Assembly (NCBI RefSeq): GCF_003344865.1
Contig: NZ_CP031165.1
Coordinates: 4,841,910 to 4,905,909, forward strand
Direction of reading: 5' to 3'
Length of the DNA: 64,000 nucleotides
DNA from: Euzebya pacifica
GTDB lineage: Bacteria > Actinomycetota > Nitriliruptoria > Euzebyales > Euzebyaceae
The notes beneath the pieces are model-generated. The model saw nothing but the letters and a program-made list of their open reading frames with translations, ran no database searches and was not told where the DNA came from. The position numbers and the translations under genes were made by a program. The stretch's first letter is position 1. Every line of letters starts with the position of its first letter. Positions 49,488-59,560 of this stretch are shown here, piece by piece.

Positions 49488-52400
49488 TCACCCCTCGACC
49501 ACGACGGTGTCGGTGCCGGTGCGGCCGAACACCTCCGGGGTGTAGATCTCCTCCGCGGTTGCCGGGGGGACCACGAAGGTGCCGGGCGTGGTCGCCCGGG
49601 CGATGTAGTCCCACGTGTAGGTGCCTGCGGGCAGGTAGCCGCTGAACGCCTCGGCACGGTCGTCGCGGAAGTTCTGGTGGTCGAACCAGGTCGGATACCA
49701 GCCGATGTCGAACCCACGACCGTCGAAGCCGAACAGGTCACAGCAGGGGACGCCGGGCGTCGGGAACGGCGTCGGCTCGACCGGGTCCGGCGGCAGGGCC
49801 GGCGAGGCGGCCAGCGCCGGGTTCACGATCTCCAGGCCAGCCGGCAGCGGGTCGACCAGCGCCATGTTGACCCGGCGGCTGTCGGCCACCATGGTCAGCC
49901 GCACCCGGACCTCGGCCCCCGCACGGATGCGCCACCGCCCGTCGTCGCCACGGACGACGTCGGACGGATCGCCCACGGCCTCGTAGACGCGCTCGACGAC
50001 GAAGCCCTCGTCACGGGGGTCCAGCTGCAGATCGTCCGGCGCGGTGTGCAGGCCCAACCGGTAGTACAACCGTCCCTCGCCGTCCTTGGACAACACGATG
50101 GCCGGATCCTCTCGGTCCAGCAGCTCGGCGGTGGGCACGACCGTCAGGGTCGAGTCGGTCGAGCGGCCCACGTAGGTGTGCTCGGCGGCGTACAGGTCGC
50201 CCAGCCAGACCCGGGCGACGAAGTCGGGGGTGGTGGCCTCGAAGGTGTCGAAGTACCGCTTGAGGGCGAGCAGGACGAAGGCGTTCTCCTGCACGTTGTC
50301 CCAGCGACCCTGCTTCTGGTTGGCGATCAGGCCGTTGACGATCTTCGGGATCAGGTCGCTGTCGGGCTGCTGGTCGATGAAGGCGTCCAGGACGATCCCG
50401 TCGGTGCGGCGGTCCGAGCCGAGCACCAGGTAGGCGTCCTCGCCGTAGCCCGTGGTGAAGGTGGCCGCCGACGGGGTCTCGGTGACCTGGTTGGCGAAGG
50501 TCCGCCCGATCTCCTCGCGGATGCCGGCGTCGTCGATGACGGGCCACAGCCAGGCGATGGCGTCCAGCGGCAGGGTGTCGTCGTCACCGGTCGCGTCCTC
50601 CAGCGCCCCGTACACCTCCGCCGCACGGCCCGGGTCTCGGTCGCCGGCGAGGTCACGGACGTGGACGGCGTAGGCACGGATGGTCTGCCGGGCCGTCTCG
50701 CTCCAGTCGGGGTCGATGATGGCCTCGATGCTCCGCAGCCGTTCGAGCGCCCGGTCCAGCGTGCCGGCGGGGACGTCGTAGCCGGCGTCGCGTGCCGCGA
50801 CGAGCGCGTGGGTGGCCTGGACGGTGTGGTACGGCTCGGTCTGGCGGTTGCGCTGCCAGACGGGCCACCCGCCGTCGTCGTTCTGCAGCCCGACGAGCCC
50901 GGCGATGTCGCCGGTGACGGTCTCCTCGATCTCGGCGGCCGGGGGCAGCTGCTCGGCCTCGAAGGCCTCGAGCACGTCCCGCAGGGCAGCGATGGCAAGG
51001 ATGCGGGAGGCGAACGCGTCGGAGGAGTCGTAGGGGTACTCCGCCAGGTACAGCACCGCGTCGGTCAGGGCCTGCAGGGCGGTGGAGGACGTGGTGACCT
51101 CCAGCCCGCCGAACTGCGGGACGACGCCCTCCGGGGTGAGGAGGGGTTGGGCGACGGCGCCGTCGTCGATGACGCCGTAGGTGGCGAAGGACTCCGAGGT
51201 GGTCGGGGTGTAGACGGGCAACGACACGGTGGCGGAGTCGGCCGCGTCGTCGCTGCTGCTGACCGCGGTGGCACGGAAGCGGGCGGTGCCGGCGTCGGCG
51301 GCGGTGACGGGGAAGCGGACCTCGACGCGGTTGCCCGCGGGGACGGTGACGGTGGTGCCGGTCCGGGTCTCGTCGGGGCCCTCGACGGCCAGGTTGGCGG
51401 TCTCCAGGACCACGTCGGCGGTCAGGTCGGTGTCGGTCTGGTTCTGCAGGACGACCGGCAGCTCGAAGGCGTCACCGAAGTTGGCGAACCGGGGGGCGGA
51501 GGGGCGGACCTGCAGCGGCAGCCGGGCGGTCAGGGACGAATCGCCCTTGCCGAACCGGTCGGCCCCCGACGCGGCGACGGCGATGACGCGGTAGCGGGTC
51601 AGGTTGTCGGGCAGGTCGACGTCGACCGTGGCCCGGCCGGCGGCGTCGGTGACGACCGAGGGGGCCCACACGGCCAGGGCGTCGAAGTCCGATCGCACCT
51701 CGATCGGCGTGGCCGCTTCGCCTGCGGACTGTCGGCCGGCGTCGGTGTCGGCGAGCGCGGCCACCGGAGCGGGTGCCGCCGATGCCGCGGTCGTCCCCTC
51801 GGCGGCGTCGTCGCTGGCCGACTCGTCCGTTGCCTCGTCCTCCGTGACCTCGAAGGAGGTGTCACCCCCGTCGGTACCTCCGCCGGCAGGGTTGAGGACG
51901 TCGGCACGGGACAGCAGGATCGTGCGGCGCAGGTACTCGCTGTCCAGCCAGCCGTACAGGGAGCTGTGGAAGACGTCGACGGGGTTGGTGGGGGCGTAGC
52001 CGATCAACGACAGGACGGCCTCGTCGACGACCACCACGGCCACGTCCGCACCGTCCACGGGGTTGCCTGCCGCGTCGGTGACGGTCACGTCCACTGCGGT
52101 CGTTGCACCGGGCAGGACCGCCGCGTTACGTGGGGTGGCCTCGACGGCCAGGGTCCGCGAGGTGGGCGGGACGGCGATGTCGATCGTGCCGGTGGCGTAG
52201 GCGGGCCGTGCGGGCAGGTCGGGGGCGGGCGATCCGTCGTCGAGGACACGTGGGGCGGCGCCGACGAGGTCGACCTGCACGGTGATGCCGGGGACCATGT
52301 CGTCGGTCAGGGGGATCTCGACCACGGCGCTGCCGTCGGTGACGGGGACCACTCGGGTGCTGTCGATGCCGTTGCGGCTGATGGTGACCAGGCCGGTGGC

Positions 52401-55400
52401 CGGGCCGAACGGTGCCGGCACCAGGATCTCCGCGGTGTCCCCGGCGACGTAGTCCTGCTGGGCCGGGATCAGGGTCAGCCGTTCCTGCTCGACCCGGCGG
52501 GTGGGGACGGCTTCGGCGCCGCTGACCCAGACCTCGTACTCCGTCAGGTTGGTGCCGCCGTCGGCGTCGGTGACGGTGCTGGAGATGCGGTAGCGGCCGC
52601 CGACCTCGGTGGCGAACTCGCAGCGCTGCGGATCGGCGGCGCTGGTCAGCTCGCAGGTCTGCGGGTCGACGGCGGTCTCGGTCAACGTGCCGTCGACCCA
52701 CTCCTCCACCAGCCGTTCGGCGGTCACGACGACGGGTTCGCCGACGACGGCGTTGCCGTCGATGTCGGTCAGCACGGCGTCGATCCGGATGGGGTCGCCA
52801 CGACGGACGAAGGCCCGGTCGCTGCGCACCCCGAGGTAGCGCTGGCCGGCATGGACCAGCAGGTCGGTGGTCGAGGCGAACGACTGGCGGTTGACGTCCT
52901 CGACCGCGGCGTTGGCCGACACGAGCGTCGGCTGGTCGGGAGCGTCGCCCTCGAGCTCGATCTCGAGGTAGTGCGCGCCGGCGGCGTCGGTCACACCGTC
53001 GAAGCGTTCGACGGTTTCCTCACCACCGGGGAAGCAGCAGATCTCGTCGGCGAAGCCCCGCTCGACGCCGATGTCACCCCCCTCGAATCCGCCGCCGAAC
53101 CACCACGGGACGAACACCCCGAAGCTGAAGCCCTCCCAGCCCGGCGGGGCGTAGCTGGTGTCGCGGTGGCTGACGGTCCAGGTGACCGGGGCGTTGGGCA
53201 GCGCACCACCGGCGAAGTAGGTGGCCTCGGCGGCGACGGTGACCGGGTTGGTCACGACGTGCGGTGCAGGGCTCTCCGCGCGGGTGGCCACCTCGAACTC
53301 GGGCCGACGGAACTCCTCGATGCGCAGCGGGTGCTCGAAGTAGGTGTCCTGCAGGCCGGCGACCCCCGACAGCTGGAAGGCGATGGTGCCGTAGCCGAGG
53401 TTGGCCCCCTCGGGCAGGTCGACCGCCAGGTCGAACCCGCCCAGGGCGTCGGGGGCCAGCTGGCCGCTCGTGATCTCGGTGTACTGGCCGTCGAAGACCT
53501 GGTAGTCGATCGTGGCGCCGTCGCCGGGGATGGACAGGGACGCGTCGCCGGACAGCTGCACCCGACGGATCCAGCCCTTCAGGTTGACGGTCTCACCGGG
53601 CCGGTACAGCCCGCGGTCGTCCAGGACGTACCAGCGGGCGATGTCGTTGCGGGGCTGGGCCTGCCAGCGCTCCCGCCAGCCCGACCCGAGCAGGGCGGTA
53701 CGGCCCTCGACGGTGGCGGTGATCGTCGGGTCGCCGGAGCTGTCCAGCGAGAACGTGGCCAGGCCGTCGGCGTCGGTGGTGGCGGTGGTGCCGTCATGGG
53801 CGACGTCGGCGCCGGCGATGGGGCTGCCGTCGCGCAGGTCGGTGGTCCACACGATCAGCCGCTCGCCGTCGGCGAGGGCGTCGATCCCGATGGTCGTGGC
53901 CTGCACCCAGACCAGCATCGGCAGGTTGTTCCAGTGCTCCTCGCTGCCGCTGGGGAAGCTGCGTGTCGGTTCGACGTACAGCAGCGCCTGTCCGCTGCCG
54001 TCGGGGAACGCCTCGGACAGGTCGACGATCGTCTCGACGGTCGTGCCGTCGTCGGCGCCGGTCTCGACGGTGCGGTCCAGCAGGACGGGGAAGTCGGGGA
54101 CCGTGAGCTCGTCGCTCCAGCGGTCCAGGGCGGTGTAGCGGGACCAGTCGTCGGGGTCGACGTCGAGCGCAACGATCCGCAGGTCCTCGTGGCCGGCGCT
54201 GACCAGCGACACCGACGGCTGCTCGGCCAGCGGGTCGACGGTGATCATGTCGGTGTCGAACCGTCGGAGGAACGGCACCGGGTCGCCGACGTCGAACTCT
54301 CGGGTTTCCTCGCTGCCGAGCGTCTGGCCGCGGTCGTCACGCAGGGCCGCGGGCAGGGTGACCCGGTAGGTCGTGTCGGCCTCGGTCGCCCCCTGGACGA
54401 TGATGACGTTGCCCTGCACGCCGATGGTGGCGCCCGGCAGCTCGGGGTCGACGGTGACCGTCGCCGGGTCGAACGCGGCGGCGTCCAGCGGGTTGGAGAA
54501 CTCCACCCGCAGCGGCTGGCCCGGCCGGCATCCCTGCCCGTGGCCGCACTCGGTCCGGACGATCGTCAGCGGCGGGAACGTCCGGCCGGTGAAGCGCTGC
54601 TCCGTGGTCGTCGTGCGCGGGCCCTCGGCCGACGGCGTGCCCTCGCCGACGGTGATGGCGACCGGGGTGTCGGCAGGCAACGGCTCGGTCGGACGGAACG
54701 CCACCCACCGGCCGTCGAGGGCCTGGTCGACGACGGGGCGGACGGTGTCGTCGACCTCGACCTCCTCCGGTGTGGCCAGCCGGACGGCTCGGCCGCCGTC
54801 GGCGTCCAGGGTCAGGTGGTCCAGCACCGCGTCCGGGTCGACGATCTGGTCGAACACGACGACGAACACCGGGTCGAGGACGAGGCTGTCGTCCTGGGGC
54901 ACGACGGCCTGCACGGTCGGGGCAGGCGTGGTGAAGGAGAAGGTGACGTCCTCGGCCAGGGCTCCGCCGGTCGGTGCGGTGGTGCCGGCCGGGACGGTGA
55001 CGGTGTAGTCCGTCGCCATGGGCAGCCGGTCGATCTGACCGGGGGTGTGCTCGAACCGCAGCGTGCGCGTGCCGATCCAGCGCCAGCGGCCGTCGAGCTC
55101 GGGGGTGACGGTGACCGGGACGTCGGCGGCGTCGAGCTGCTCGAGGGTGGCCAGCGGCACCATCGGTTGGTTGAAGGTGATCGACAGGGACGGGGCGATG
55201 TCGACGTCGCCCTCGGGCTGGAACCGCACGACCTCCAGCGGGCCGGCCGGCACGTCGGGCGTCGGATCGTCACCGGCGCCGTCGGGCGGGAAGGTGGTTT
55301 CCACCGTCTGGCCGGCGATCGGCGGGGCCAGGGTCTCGGCGGGCCGGTTGAACGCCTCGCGGTCCCCCTCCTCCTCCCCGAAGGGCTCCAGCCGGTCGAC

Positions 55401-55679
55401 GATCTGGTCGATCCGGCCCTCGTCCAGCGGCGTGCCGGCGACGACCTCGACCGGGTCGTCGGCCTGGGCGATCGACTGGCCCTGGCGCAGCCGAACCCGC
55501 AGGGGCTGCCTGTCCGCCTCGACCGCCGACGGCCCGGTGCCGTTGTCGGTCACTGGGTCACCCCCCTCGTCCTCGTCGTCACCGGCGACCGTGCAGAGGG
55601 TGGCGACCACCGCGAGGGCGACGAAGACCGACAGGTAGAGGGGCCACAGCCCACGGAGCCGGGTGGAGTTGGTCGACAT
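49488..55679 (-). CDS. Giant alpha-2-macroglobulin-like protein lacking the thioester motif
   Basis: This 2063-residue protein has an N-terminal hydrophobic signal/anchor (LWPLYLSVFVALAVVATLC) and a long acidic linker. Multiple MG-type beta domains follow, for example VVRFQPEGDVDIAPSLSITFNQPMVP, an A2M N-terminal module, and NIARWYVLDDRGLYRPGETVNLKGWIRRV of the MG2 class. Then come the A2M core DFDALAVWAPSVVTDAAGRATVDVDLPDNLTRYRVIAVAASGADRFG and a thioester-domain-like region. Where thioester members have a CxEQ motif, here the text is YPYDSSDAFASRILA (about residue 1548), so no thioester can form. It may trap or cap proteases or act as a cell-wall-associated scaffold. Confidence 0.88.
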   Translation of the reverse strand: MSTNSTRLRGLWPLYLSVFVALAVVATLCTVAGDDEDEGGDPVTDNGTGPSAVEADRQPLRVRLRQGQSIAQADDPVEVVAGTPLDEGRIDQIVDRLEPFGEEEGDREAFNRPAETLAPPIAGQTVETTFPPDGAGDDPTPDVPAGPLEVVRFQPEGDVDIAPSLSITFNQPMVPLATLEQLDAADVPVTVTPELDGRWRWIGTRTLRFEHTPGQIDRLPMATDYTVTVPAGTTAPTGGALAEDVTFSFTTPAPTVQAVVPQDDSLVLDPVFVVVFDQIVDPDAVLDHLTLDADGGRAVRLATPEEVEVDDTVRPVVDQALDGRWVAFRPTEPLPADTPVAITVGEGTPSAEGPRTTTTEQRFTGRTFPPLTIVRTECGHGQGCRPGQPLRVEFSNPLDAAAFDPATVTVDPELPGATIGVQGNVIIVQGATEADTTYRVTLPAALRDDRGQTLGSEETREFDVGDPVPFLRRFDTDMITVDPLAEQPSVSLVSAGHEDLRIVALDVDPDDWSRYTALDRWSDELTVPDFPVLLDRTVETGADDGTTVETIVDLSEAFPDGSGQALLYVEPTRSFPSGSEEHWNNLPMLVWVQATTIGIDALADGERLIVWTTDLRDGSPIAGADVAHDGTTATTDADGLATFSLDSSGDPTITATVEGRTALLGSGWRERWQAQPRNDIARWYVLDDRGLYRPGETVNLKGWIRRVQLSGDASLSIPGDGATIDYQVFDGQYTEITSGQLAPDALGGFDLAVDLPEGANLGYGTIAFQLSGVAGLQDTYFEHPLRIEEFRRPEFEVATRAESPAPHVVTNPVTVAAEATYFAGGALPNAPVTWTVSHRDTSYAPPGWEGFSFGVFVPWWFGGGFEGGDIGVERGFADEICCFPGGEETVERFDGVTDAAGAHYLEIELEGDAPDQPTLVSANAAVEDVNRQSFASTTDLLVHAGQRYLGVRSDRAFVRRGDPIRIDAVLTDIDGNAVVGEPVVVTAERLVEEWVDGTLTETAVDPQTCELTSAADPQRCEFATEVGGRYRISSTVTDADGGTNLTEYEVWVSGAEAVPTRRVEQERLTLIPAQQDYVAGDTAEILVPAPFGPATGLVTISRNGIDSTRVVPVTDGSAVVEIPLTDDMVPGITVQVDLVGAAPRVLDDGSPAPDLPARPAYATGTIDIAVPPTSRTLAVEATPRNAAVLPGATTAVDVTVTDAAGNPVDGADVAVVVVDEAVLSLIGYAPTNPVDVFHSSLYGWLDSEYLRRTILLSRADVLNPAGGGTDGGDTSFEVTEDEATDESASDDAAEGTTAASAAPAPVAALADTDAGRQSAGEAATPIEVRSDFDALAVWAPSVVTDAAGRATVDVDLPDNLTRYRVIAVAASGADRFGKGDSSLTARLPLQVRPSAPRFANFGDAFELPVVLQNQTDTDLTADVVLETANLAVEGPDETRTGTTVTVPAGNRVEVRFPVTAADAGTARFRATAVSSSDDAADSATVSLPVYTPTTSESFATYGVIDDGAVAQPLLTPEGVVPQFGGLEVTTSSTALQALTDAVLYLAEYPYDSSDAFASRILAIAALRDVLEAFEAEQLPPAAEIEETVTGDIAGLVGLQNDDGGWPVWQRNRQTEPYHTVQATHALVAARDAGYDVPAGTLDRALERLRSIEAIIDPDWSETARQTIRAYAVHVRDLAGDRDPGRAAEVYGALEDATGDDDTLPLDAIAWLWPVIDDAGIREEIGRTFANQVTETPSAATFTTGYGEDAYLVLGSDRRTDGIVLDAFIDQQPDSDLIPKIVNGLIANQKQGRWDNVQENAFVLLALKRYFDTFEATTPDFVARVWLGDLYAAEHTYVGRSTDSTLTVVPTAELLDREDPAIVLSKDGEGRLYYRLGLHTAPDDLQLDPRDEGFVVERVYEAVGDPSDVVRGDDGRWRIRAGAEVRVRLTMVADSRRVNMALVDPLPAGLEIVNPALAASPALPPDPVEPTPFPTPGVPCCDLFGFDGRGFDIGWYPTWFDHQNFRDDRAEAFSGYLPAGTYTWDYIARATTPGTFVVPPATAEEIYTPEVFGRTGTDTVVVEG

Positions 55680-55836
55680 GTCGAAGTGCCTCTGCGTCGT
55701 CTGTGCGGTCGATTCGACACCACGGATGGTGTCGTCGTTGCGAGGTACGACGCGAGATCGACGCCGTGGGTTCCGACGGATGTGCCGAATCCACGACGGT
55801 CCGGGTACGGCAGCCCCCGGCGACCGCCCGCGAGCG

Positions 55837-58278
55837 TCAGCCGGTGGTGTTGCCCCACACGTCGACGCCGGTGACCGTCGGCAGGTCCGTCCCCGGGAGG
55901 GTCACCCGGTAGACCGCATGGATCGTGTTGGCGTCGACCTGCACGATCTCGGGAACCTGGTCGTCGGCGACGCCGGCCGCACCCTCGAACGTGACCTCAC
56001 CGGCGCGGACGGGCGCCGGACGGTCCGCCGGCAGGTCCGCGTCGAGCAGCCGCCGGTTCGTCGGCACCGGGGTGTAGGCCAGCCGTGCGGTCACGACGTC
56101 GCCGTCACGGGTCACGTCGAGCACCTGGAGAGTGTCGGCAGGGCGCACGTCGAAGGGCGCGGAGGCCACCTCGTAGTCGCTGTCCAGCAGACCCGTGGAC
56201 CCGGATGCGACGAACCGGTGGGTCCCCGCCGGCCAGTCCTTGGGTGGCTCGAAGTCGACCACCCACAGATGGGCATCGCCGGACAGCCGGTAGGTCAGCG
56301 CGTACTCGAACGGACGGTCCAGCGGTCGTCCGCCGCGGACGTCCGCCGCGACCCACTGGCCGTCGGCGTCCTGGCGCTGCAGCACGACCGTGGGCAGGTC
56401 CGCGACCGGGTCGCCACCCTCGAAGCGGAACGTGGTGGCGTCGAACCGGGTCACGTCGGCGGGCTGGGTGACGACGCGTCCGGGGCGTGGCGCGGGGACG
56501 ACCGCGGCGGGCACCCAGGGACGCTGCACGTAGCTGATCTCGAGCTCGTCCTCGGGCATCGGGGCGCTGCCGTCCAGCGCCGCCATGACTGCCGCGGTGG
56601 CGTCGAGGATCCGGCCGCCCTGCTTCCAGCCCCAGAAGCTGGTGGTGCCCTCGACGCGGCCCATCAACCAGTCGGCTCGGCTGTCGGGGAGGATGTAGCC
56701 GACGTGGTCCTGGGCGTACCCGACGACGAACGTGTCAACCGGGTCGGTGGAGGATGCCTCGACCAGGCGCAGCCCCTGCTCGACCAGCGGCTCGCCGGGC
56801 TGGGTGATCAGCCGCAGGTCGCCGATGTCGGCGACGGTGACGCGGGTGTCGAGCGGCACGAAGGAGGCGTTCTCGGCGTGGCCGTTGTCGGCCAGGTCCC
56901 ACGCGTCGGGAGCCGGTGCGGGGACGCAGTTCCGGTCGGTCGCAACCGTCTCGAGCACGGCGGTGTCGGCGTTGTTGCACTGGACCGCACCCCACTCGTG
57001 GGGGTACTCGTCCGCGGTGTAGCCCAGCGAGGCGCGGTCCAGCAGGATCCGCTGGCTGGCGACCTCGATGTCGGGGGCGGTCTGCCAGGTGTCGATGCCG
57101 TCGGCGAGGGCGCGAACCTGCCGTCCGAGCAGCTCACCGAACCGCTCGATGCGCTGCAGCGTCGGTCGGCCCCGTCCGTCACGATCGGCACGGGGACTGA
57201 CGTCTCCGGCGGCGGACTGCACGTACATGGCCACGACAGGGGTGTCGTAGCTCGACTCCACCCAGCGCTCGGCACCGGCCGGTCCACCGCCGGAGAAGAA
57301 GTGGTTCTCGACGTCGAACATGATCCCGTGTGCGGCGAAGTTCATGACGACCGCGAGCGGAGCCACGACGGTGCCGGTCGACGGGTCGATCCGGTCGACG
57401 GTGATCACGCCGAGCCGGCGGCGGAACGCATCCTGCTCGGCGACGCGGGCGGCGTCCCACGGGTCACGGGGACGCCGGAAGGAGTTCAGCGAGTCGGGGT
57501 GGGTGTCGGCGCCCATCGTGTGGCCGATCCGGGCCGGACCCACGTTGCCAACGGCGTCGACGACGACGTCGGCCACGTCGTTGACCAGCCGGTCCAGGAC
57601 CTCCGGCTGGAAGACGTCCATTGCCGCCCAGAAGTACCGGACGCTGTCGCCGGCGACCGCCCCGGGGCCGTGGTGGGAATGGGTGGCGGTCGGGACCAGC
57701 CCGTCGGCGACGTCGATGCCGGTGCGGTCCAGCACCCGCTGGGCGACGGCCAGGGTCAGCTCGTCGAGGCTGCCGATGGTGTCGGTCTTGACCAGGACAC
57801 TCCAGTCGGTGCCGTCGAACAACGCGATGGCCTTGGCGGTCAGCGCGTCGTGGTAGCCGCGGCTGGGTGGGGAGATCGTCGCGAACGGCGAGTGGCCGGC
57901 ACGCGCCTCGTCGGGGACGTGCACGATCGGGGTGCCGTCCTCGGAGACGCCGGCCGAGAGGTCGGTGTAGTGGGCGGGCGTCTGCGCGCCGAACAGCTCG
58001 CCACCGACGGGCGGGCGCAGGTACCCCCCGAGCGGGGTCCCGACGGGGACACGCAGCAGCCCCTCTGCCGCGCCGGCCACGAGCGGGGCGGCCGGCCCCT
58101 CGACTGGGTCGTTGTCCAACGTCGATCCCGACCCCGGGTCGGTGAGGACCGGCGGCCGCACGACCCGGTCGAGGTCGAGCGACGGCGACACGAGGGCCGT
58201 CGCGGGGGTCGCCACGACAGCGGTGATCGCAACGGTCGACAGCAGTCGGCGCAGGCGGAGGGTCGGCAACACGGCCAT
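55837..58278 (-). CDS. Neutral/alkaline ceramidase-like secreted hydrolase
   Basis: This 813-residue protein has an N-terminal signal (RRLLSTVAITAVVATPATALV). It then shows the neutral ceramidase features: ATHSHHGPGAVAGD (zinc His region) near residues 198-206, NFAAHGIMFD, and YVQSAAGDVSPRADRDG near residue 354, where the family has the catalytic Ser. The C-terminal part is an Ig-like domain. It would cleave the amide bond of ceramide-like lipids outside the cell. It is co-directional with the alpha-2-macroglobulin-like gene downstream (157 bases apart). Confidence 0.85.
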   Translation of the reverse strand: MAVLPTLRLRRLLSTVAITAVVATPATALVSPSLDLDRVVRPPVLTDPGSGSTLDNDPVEGPAAPLVAGAAEGLLRVPVGTPLGGYLRPPVGGELFGAQTPAHYTDLSAGVSEDGTPIVHVPDEARAGHSPFATISPPSRGYHDALTAKAIALFDGTDWSVLVKTDTIGSLDELTLAVAQRVLDRTGIDVADGLVPTATHSHHGPGAVAGDSVRYFWAAMDVFQPEVLDRLVNDVADVVVDAVGNVGPARIGHTMGADTHPDSLNSFRRPRDPWDAARVAEQDAFRRRLGVITVDRIDPSTGTVVAPLAVVMNFAAHGIMFDVENHFFSGGGPAGAERWVESSYDTPVVAMYVQSAAGDVSPRADRDGRGRPTLQRIERFGELLGRQVRALADGIDTWQTAPDIEVASQRILLDRASLGYTADEYPHEWGAVQCNNADTAVLETVATDRNCVPAPAPDAWDLADNGHAENASFVPLDTRVTVADIGDLRLITQPGEPLVEQGLRLVEASSTDPVDTFVVGYAQDHVGYILPDSRADWLMGRVEGTTSFWGWKQGGRILDATAAVMAALDGSAPMPEDELEISYVQRPWVPAAVVPAPRPGRVVTQPADVTRFDATTFRFEGGDPVADLPTVVLQRQDADGQWVAADVRGGRPLDRPFEYALTYRLSGDAHLWVVDFEPPKDWPAGTHRFVASGSTGLLDSDYEVASAPFDVRPADTLQVLDVTRDGDVVTARLAYTPVPTNRRLLDADLPADRPAPVRAGEVTFEGAAGVADDQVPEIVQVDANTIHAVYRVTLPGTDLPTVTGVDVWGNTTG

Positions 58279-58425
58279 GGCGGGGTCCTCGGTGGGGTTC
58301 GGCTCTTCCCCACTTGGTTCGCCGCCGGACCGAGCACCTCCTCCCCGCCGACCCACCGGAGAAATGTTGCCCCCACCAACAAAAAGGGTTTGCTGCCCTC
58401 CTGTGCATTCGGCATGCTGCGTTCC

Positions 58426-59455
<1,030 letters not shown>

Positions 59456-59460
<5 letters not shown>

Positions 59461-59495
59461 GCCAGCCCCGCCTGAGCCAGCCCCGCCTGAGGCGG
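59456..59495 (+). repeat. 15-bp tandem duplication at the fba stop codon with a small hairpin
   Basis: CCTGAGCCAGCCCCG occurs twice in tandem (59456-59470, 59471-59485), the first copy containing the stop codon TGA of fba. A second in-frame TGA therefore follows five codons on. CCGCC-TGA-GGCGG (59483-59495) then forms a weak hairpin. Confidence 0.75.
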
Positions 59496-59560
59496 CACCA
59501 GCCGTCGCACGGACCCCCGTGGGCGGTTGACGGCCGGGTCGACGGGTACGCCTGCGGGCC

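Noticed and set aside
49677-55874. A 2065-codon open frame on the plus strand opposite the alpha-2-macroglobulin gene
   Set aside because: It is a mirror of the G/C-biased codons of the real gene; composition is Gly/Asp/Val/Arg-rich with no domain.
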